64,000 bases of DNA, taken from positions 32,894,501 to 32,958,500 of the forward strand of contig NC_092568.1 of NCBI RefSeq assembly GCF_037975245.1, in the 5' to 3' direction. The notes beneath the pieces were generated by a model. It was given only the letters and a program-made list of their open reading frames with translations, was not told the origin of the DNA and did not search any database. Position 1 is the stretch's first letter. Each line of letters starts with the position of its first letter. This stretch comes from Apostichopus japonicus (taxonomy: Eukaryota > Echinodermata > Holothuroidea > Aspidochirotida > Stichopodidae). Below are positions 61,265-64,000 of the stretch, piece by piece. A program made the position numbers and the translations under genes.

Positions 61265-61377
61265 CATAACTACTTGGACATAAGAAAAAGTGGGGGAAAA
61301 TCCACACGGGGGCTCGAACTTGCGGTCTTTCGTTTTCCACCTTATGTTATTGAGGGGACGCATTTACCCGACTGACC
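61265..61377 (-). repeat. tRNA-like SINE head (minus strand)
   Basis: Minus strand has box A TGGTCAGTCGG and box B AAGTTCGAGCCCC at tRNA-like spacing, then CCCCCACTTTTTCTTATGTCC. It directly continues the 92-bp repeat at 61378. Head and tail limits uncertain. Confidence 0.5.
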
Positions 61378-61471
61378 ATCTTTACTGAGTAGTACGTCAT
61401 CAACACAGCCTCGCTCTGATTGGCTAAACTCCACGTACACTGCCCGAAAGGTTCAGGAAAAAGAAATTCGC
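61378..61471 (-). repeat. 92-bp repeat, right copy of an inverted pair
   Basis: Reverse complement of 60425-60516 with a 2-base insertion (ACTACTCAGT for ACTACAGT). Followed by a small hairpin CTCCCTACAAGGGAG. Confidence 0.95.
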
Positions 61472-62320
61472 CTCCCTACAAGGGAGCCACACGCCCCTCA
61501 TTAATAAAATCCCGAATCCGTTCGGGCGTTTCTACATTATTCAATATGTATACGTAATAATCACATACACACCTGCATGAATAACCAGTATAGGCATGGT
61601 CGTATATTGCGTCTATACTATATAAGATGCATGGAATAAGTTTATAATTTGATTGATTTTTCTCGTGGTAGACTACAACGTGACTTGGCGGGAAAGACAA
61701 AACTAGTTCACATTTCTGTAAGTCATAATAGCCTCAGGTATATCGTGTTCTTATAACTCTAACTAGGCCTAGATTGTTTGTATAAGTGGCTTATATACGT
61801 TTGCCCAGTATCTCCCCGTTTACAAAGGTACTTCCGGAATGGCTCACTGAAGGTGTTCACACGTGATGTCGTTATGACGCACCTTATTCAACAGCTATAC
61901 TTTCATTTTTATAATCTCCTTGGTTATAATTGTCCTTACAAATACAGGGATACAACAGTTCATAGACTAAATTCTGTCTGAATTTAAAATGTTATCAAAA
62001 ATACTTTAAATTTTTGTTTTTTTGAAGAATGTTATTTTCTTCTGTAGATTAGTAATTTGTACAATATTAGGATCAACGTAAAAATTTATAACGCTTCAAG
62101 TTGAAAAAAGTATATCACGTGTTGCCAAAATTTTACATGCACCAAGTGTTACAACTTCATGGTCTCTGCGGTAAAACATGCCATCGGGGTGGTGATTATC
62201 ACCTTATTGTCCAAAATAACGAATAACATTTCTTTTGCAACAGTCAGTGACTACCGGAACATTCCATTGACATAGGCCTATATGTGTTTATGAAGCACCA
62301 TCATGGACACATGGTTACAC
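61472..62320. other. Gene-less stretch
   Basis: No supported feature. Confidence 0.35.
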
Positions 62321-62328
62321 TGTCAATG

Positions 62329-62621
62329 CAGGCGCTTAGCCAAGGGGGGGGGCGAAGGGGGCGACCACCACCCCCCCCCTTGAGCATATTTTTTTGTAGG
62401 TTTTAATGATATCGCTAGTGATTTCAAATAGAAAATGCTTAGATGTAACTTGCAAGACCTGGGAAGTGCCATTTCCAGCGATCTGGGAAACATTTTCATG
62501 TACGTTTCTCGCCAACTTATAGTGGCGCTATGCTTTGATAGTTTCCAATGCCGAATCTACAGCTCTGATAATTTGCCTACAGGTTCGCCCCTCCCTTGGC
62601 AAATTCCTCGTTATGCGCCTG
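62329..62621. mobile_element. hAT-type MITE, CAGGCGC family (293 bp), inverted relative to 43709
   Basis: Ends CAGGCGCTTAGCCAAGG and, from the right, CAGGCGCATAACGAGG. Perfect 8-bp target duplication TGTCAATG (62321-62328 and 62622-62629). The reverse complement follows the element at 43709 through its interior. Confidence 0.9.
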
Positions 62622-62629
62622 TGTCAATG

Positions 62630-63605
62630 TAAGGGGAGTGGAGATATACTTTAGAGTTAGATTTGCGGGTGTATCGAGGCGTTTGGTTGTTTCGTATCCA
62701 TGCTCACTGTCTTGAATGGCTGTTTTTTAAAGTATGCTTTTTGGAGCAACATAAAAACCCGGAGCAGTTGTGAGCGATTTAGCAAGTTTGTCTTCCGTTC
62801 ATGTTCAGTTGGATCAGTTCAAGATATAATTGTATCGGAAATTGTTTAACTGATGACATTTGACTAAATAATCATTTTGTCATTCCAAGCAAAATGTTCA
62901 ATTCCTCATTTAGTATAGATTCATGGAATTTGTCATGTGGTTACAAATTATTAACATTTAGGCTATGATTACCTGAACAATGTATCATCTTTGTTCAATA
63001 AACAATGGCTGACATTTCGTTACAGAAAGATTTCAACATTTGACGACACCCTGACTTTTTCATGTTTGAAAAAAAAGGACATTAATTTCGCTGGCATTTG
63101 CAGAACGTCATCATTTCAACATTTTTCAGCAAAACCGTTTTAGCCTGATCATTAATATAAATCTAGCGAAATCAACATTTTGTAGCAAAATGATCAAATA
63201 GGCATGTATACATGTCATCATTTCAAAAGGAATAATTGCAACAAAATTGCAGAGAAAGAATTTTATCATATTGACGGCACCTTAAAATATATCAAAGTAG
63301 AAAATGTTGCAAAAACAGAAGTGATATTTTGTACTACAGGTAGACAGAACTCGCACGGCATAGTTTAACTTGAAAAAATAATTCATGCAGATGGAAACAC
63401 ATGGTATAGCACGATAGTTGAAAGTGATGGCGGTATTGCAATAAGAACAGAACTGTATCACTCAGGCTGAGGTTAACTTCAACAATGACACGCAACGCTC
63501 TGATAGATTACATATCGGAAGTGACGCAATTTAGTGTTCCGCTTTGAGGGATGTGACGTCATAGTGAAAGACAGGCAGGAACGTGACCGTATAGAAGGAA
63601 AGTAC
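62630..63605. other. Gene-less stretch with ATTTTTCAGCAAAA motifs
   Basis: CAACATTTTTCAGCAAAA and CAACATTTTGTAGCAAAA (63117-63190) resemble strings at 16570-16600. No exon recognised. Confidence 0.4.
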
Positions 63606-63612
63606 ATATATC

Positions 63613-63643
63613 CATGGAGGTAAAAACAGTTTTTACCTCCATG
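63613..63643. mobile_element. Palindromic micro-insertion, GGAGGT subtype, with 7-bp target duplication
   Basis: Arms CATGGAGGTAAAAAC and GTTTTTACCTCCATG around a single A, 31 bp. Flanked by ATATATC at 63606-63612 and 63644-63650. Confidence 0.9.
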
Positions 63644-63650
63644 ATATATC

Positions 63651-64000
63651 CCGGCAAGTTTGGGCTCGTTAATGGAGTTAAGAAATGAAATTACTCGCCG
63701 GTGATGTACAGGTTTAAAGTTCACCAAACTAAATCATTTTAGTGTCAGTAGCTTGCTCTCTCTTTCCAAGAAGGGGGAGAAAAAGAAGAAAGAAGAAAGA
63801 CAAAGAAAACAATGGGGGAAACAGTTTGCCCCCCCCCCCCAAAAAAAAATATATATATGGAAAAGCTGGACTGCAGAGTGCGCTTACGAACCTGCCAAAA
63901 AGAATGCAACTCGACTACTGAAATTTAATTCAAGTTGATAAGAAAAAAGAAAAAAAAAAGAGAGAGACTATATTGACTTTTACCAGTTTTCTTTGCATGC
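63651..64000. other. Window end, no gene seen
   Basis: GA-rich and poly-C/poly-A tracts (63770-63850). No supported feature. Confidence 0.35.

Overview
The window is animal nuclear DNA: spliced genes with GT-AG introns, AT-rich gene-poor sequence, and dense decayed transposons. Three host genes are supported. The repeats and gene types fit a marine invertebrate, possibly an echinoderm such as a sea cucumber, but the species is an inference I cannot verify.

Layout. 1-4440 (+): 3' part of a testis-specific serine/threonine kinase (TSSK) gene, two visible exons split by a 3.5-kb intron that holds a LINE fossil. 5938-7380 (-): a single-exon class A-type orphan GPCR. 8.9-43.7 kb: no convincing host gene; the space is filled by LINE fossils, a P-like DNA transposon with a broken THAP domain, hAT-type and Tc1/mariner-type MITEs, SINEs, minisatellites and a 0.9-kb foldback made of satellite DNA. 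44991-49962 (+): a complete four-exon Fos-family bZIP gene (306 codons read) with a long AU-rich 3' flank. 50-64 kb: more repeats, including long (TA)n tracts.

Two repeat systems look most worth attention. (1) Very short palindromic insertions, 22-38 bp, start CA-x-GGAG and end CTCC-x-TG. Eight sit between perfect 7-bp direct repeats and a ninth between a decayed one. They are almost pure hairpin with no interior, as if the whole mobile unit were two inverted arms. (2) A SINE family has a head matching the 5' end of U2 snRNA (stem-loop I plus branch-point-binding segment) joined to a body ending in a GCCCAGG/CCTGGGC hairpin. One copy has a 12-13 bp target duplication and another an 11-bp duplication with one mismatch. 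A separate U2-like pseudogene and a head-less body copy are also present.

The three host genes show no functional linkage to one another. Every long reading frame inside minisatellites, (TA)n tracts or MITEs is treated as an artefact.
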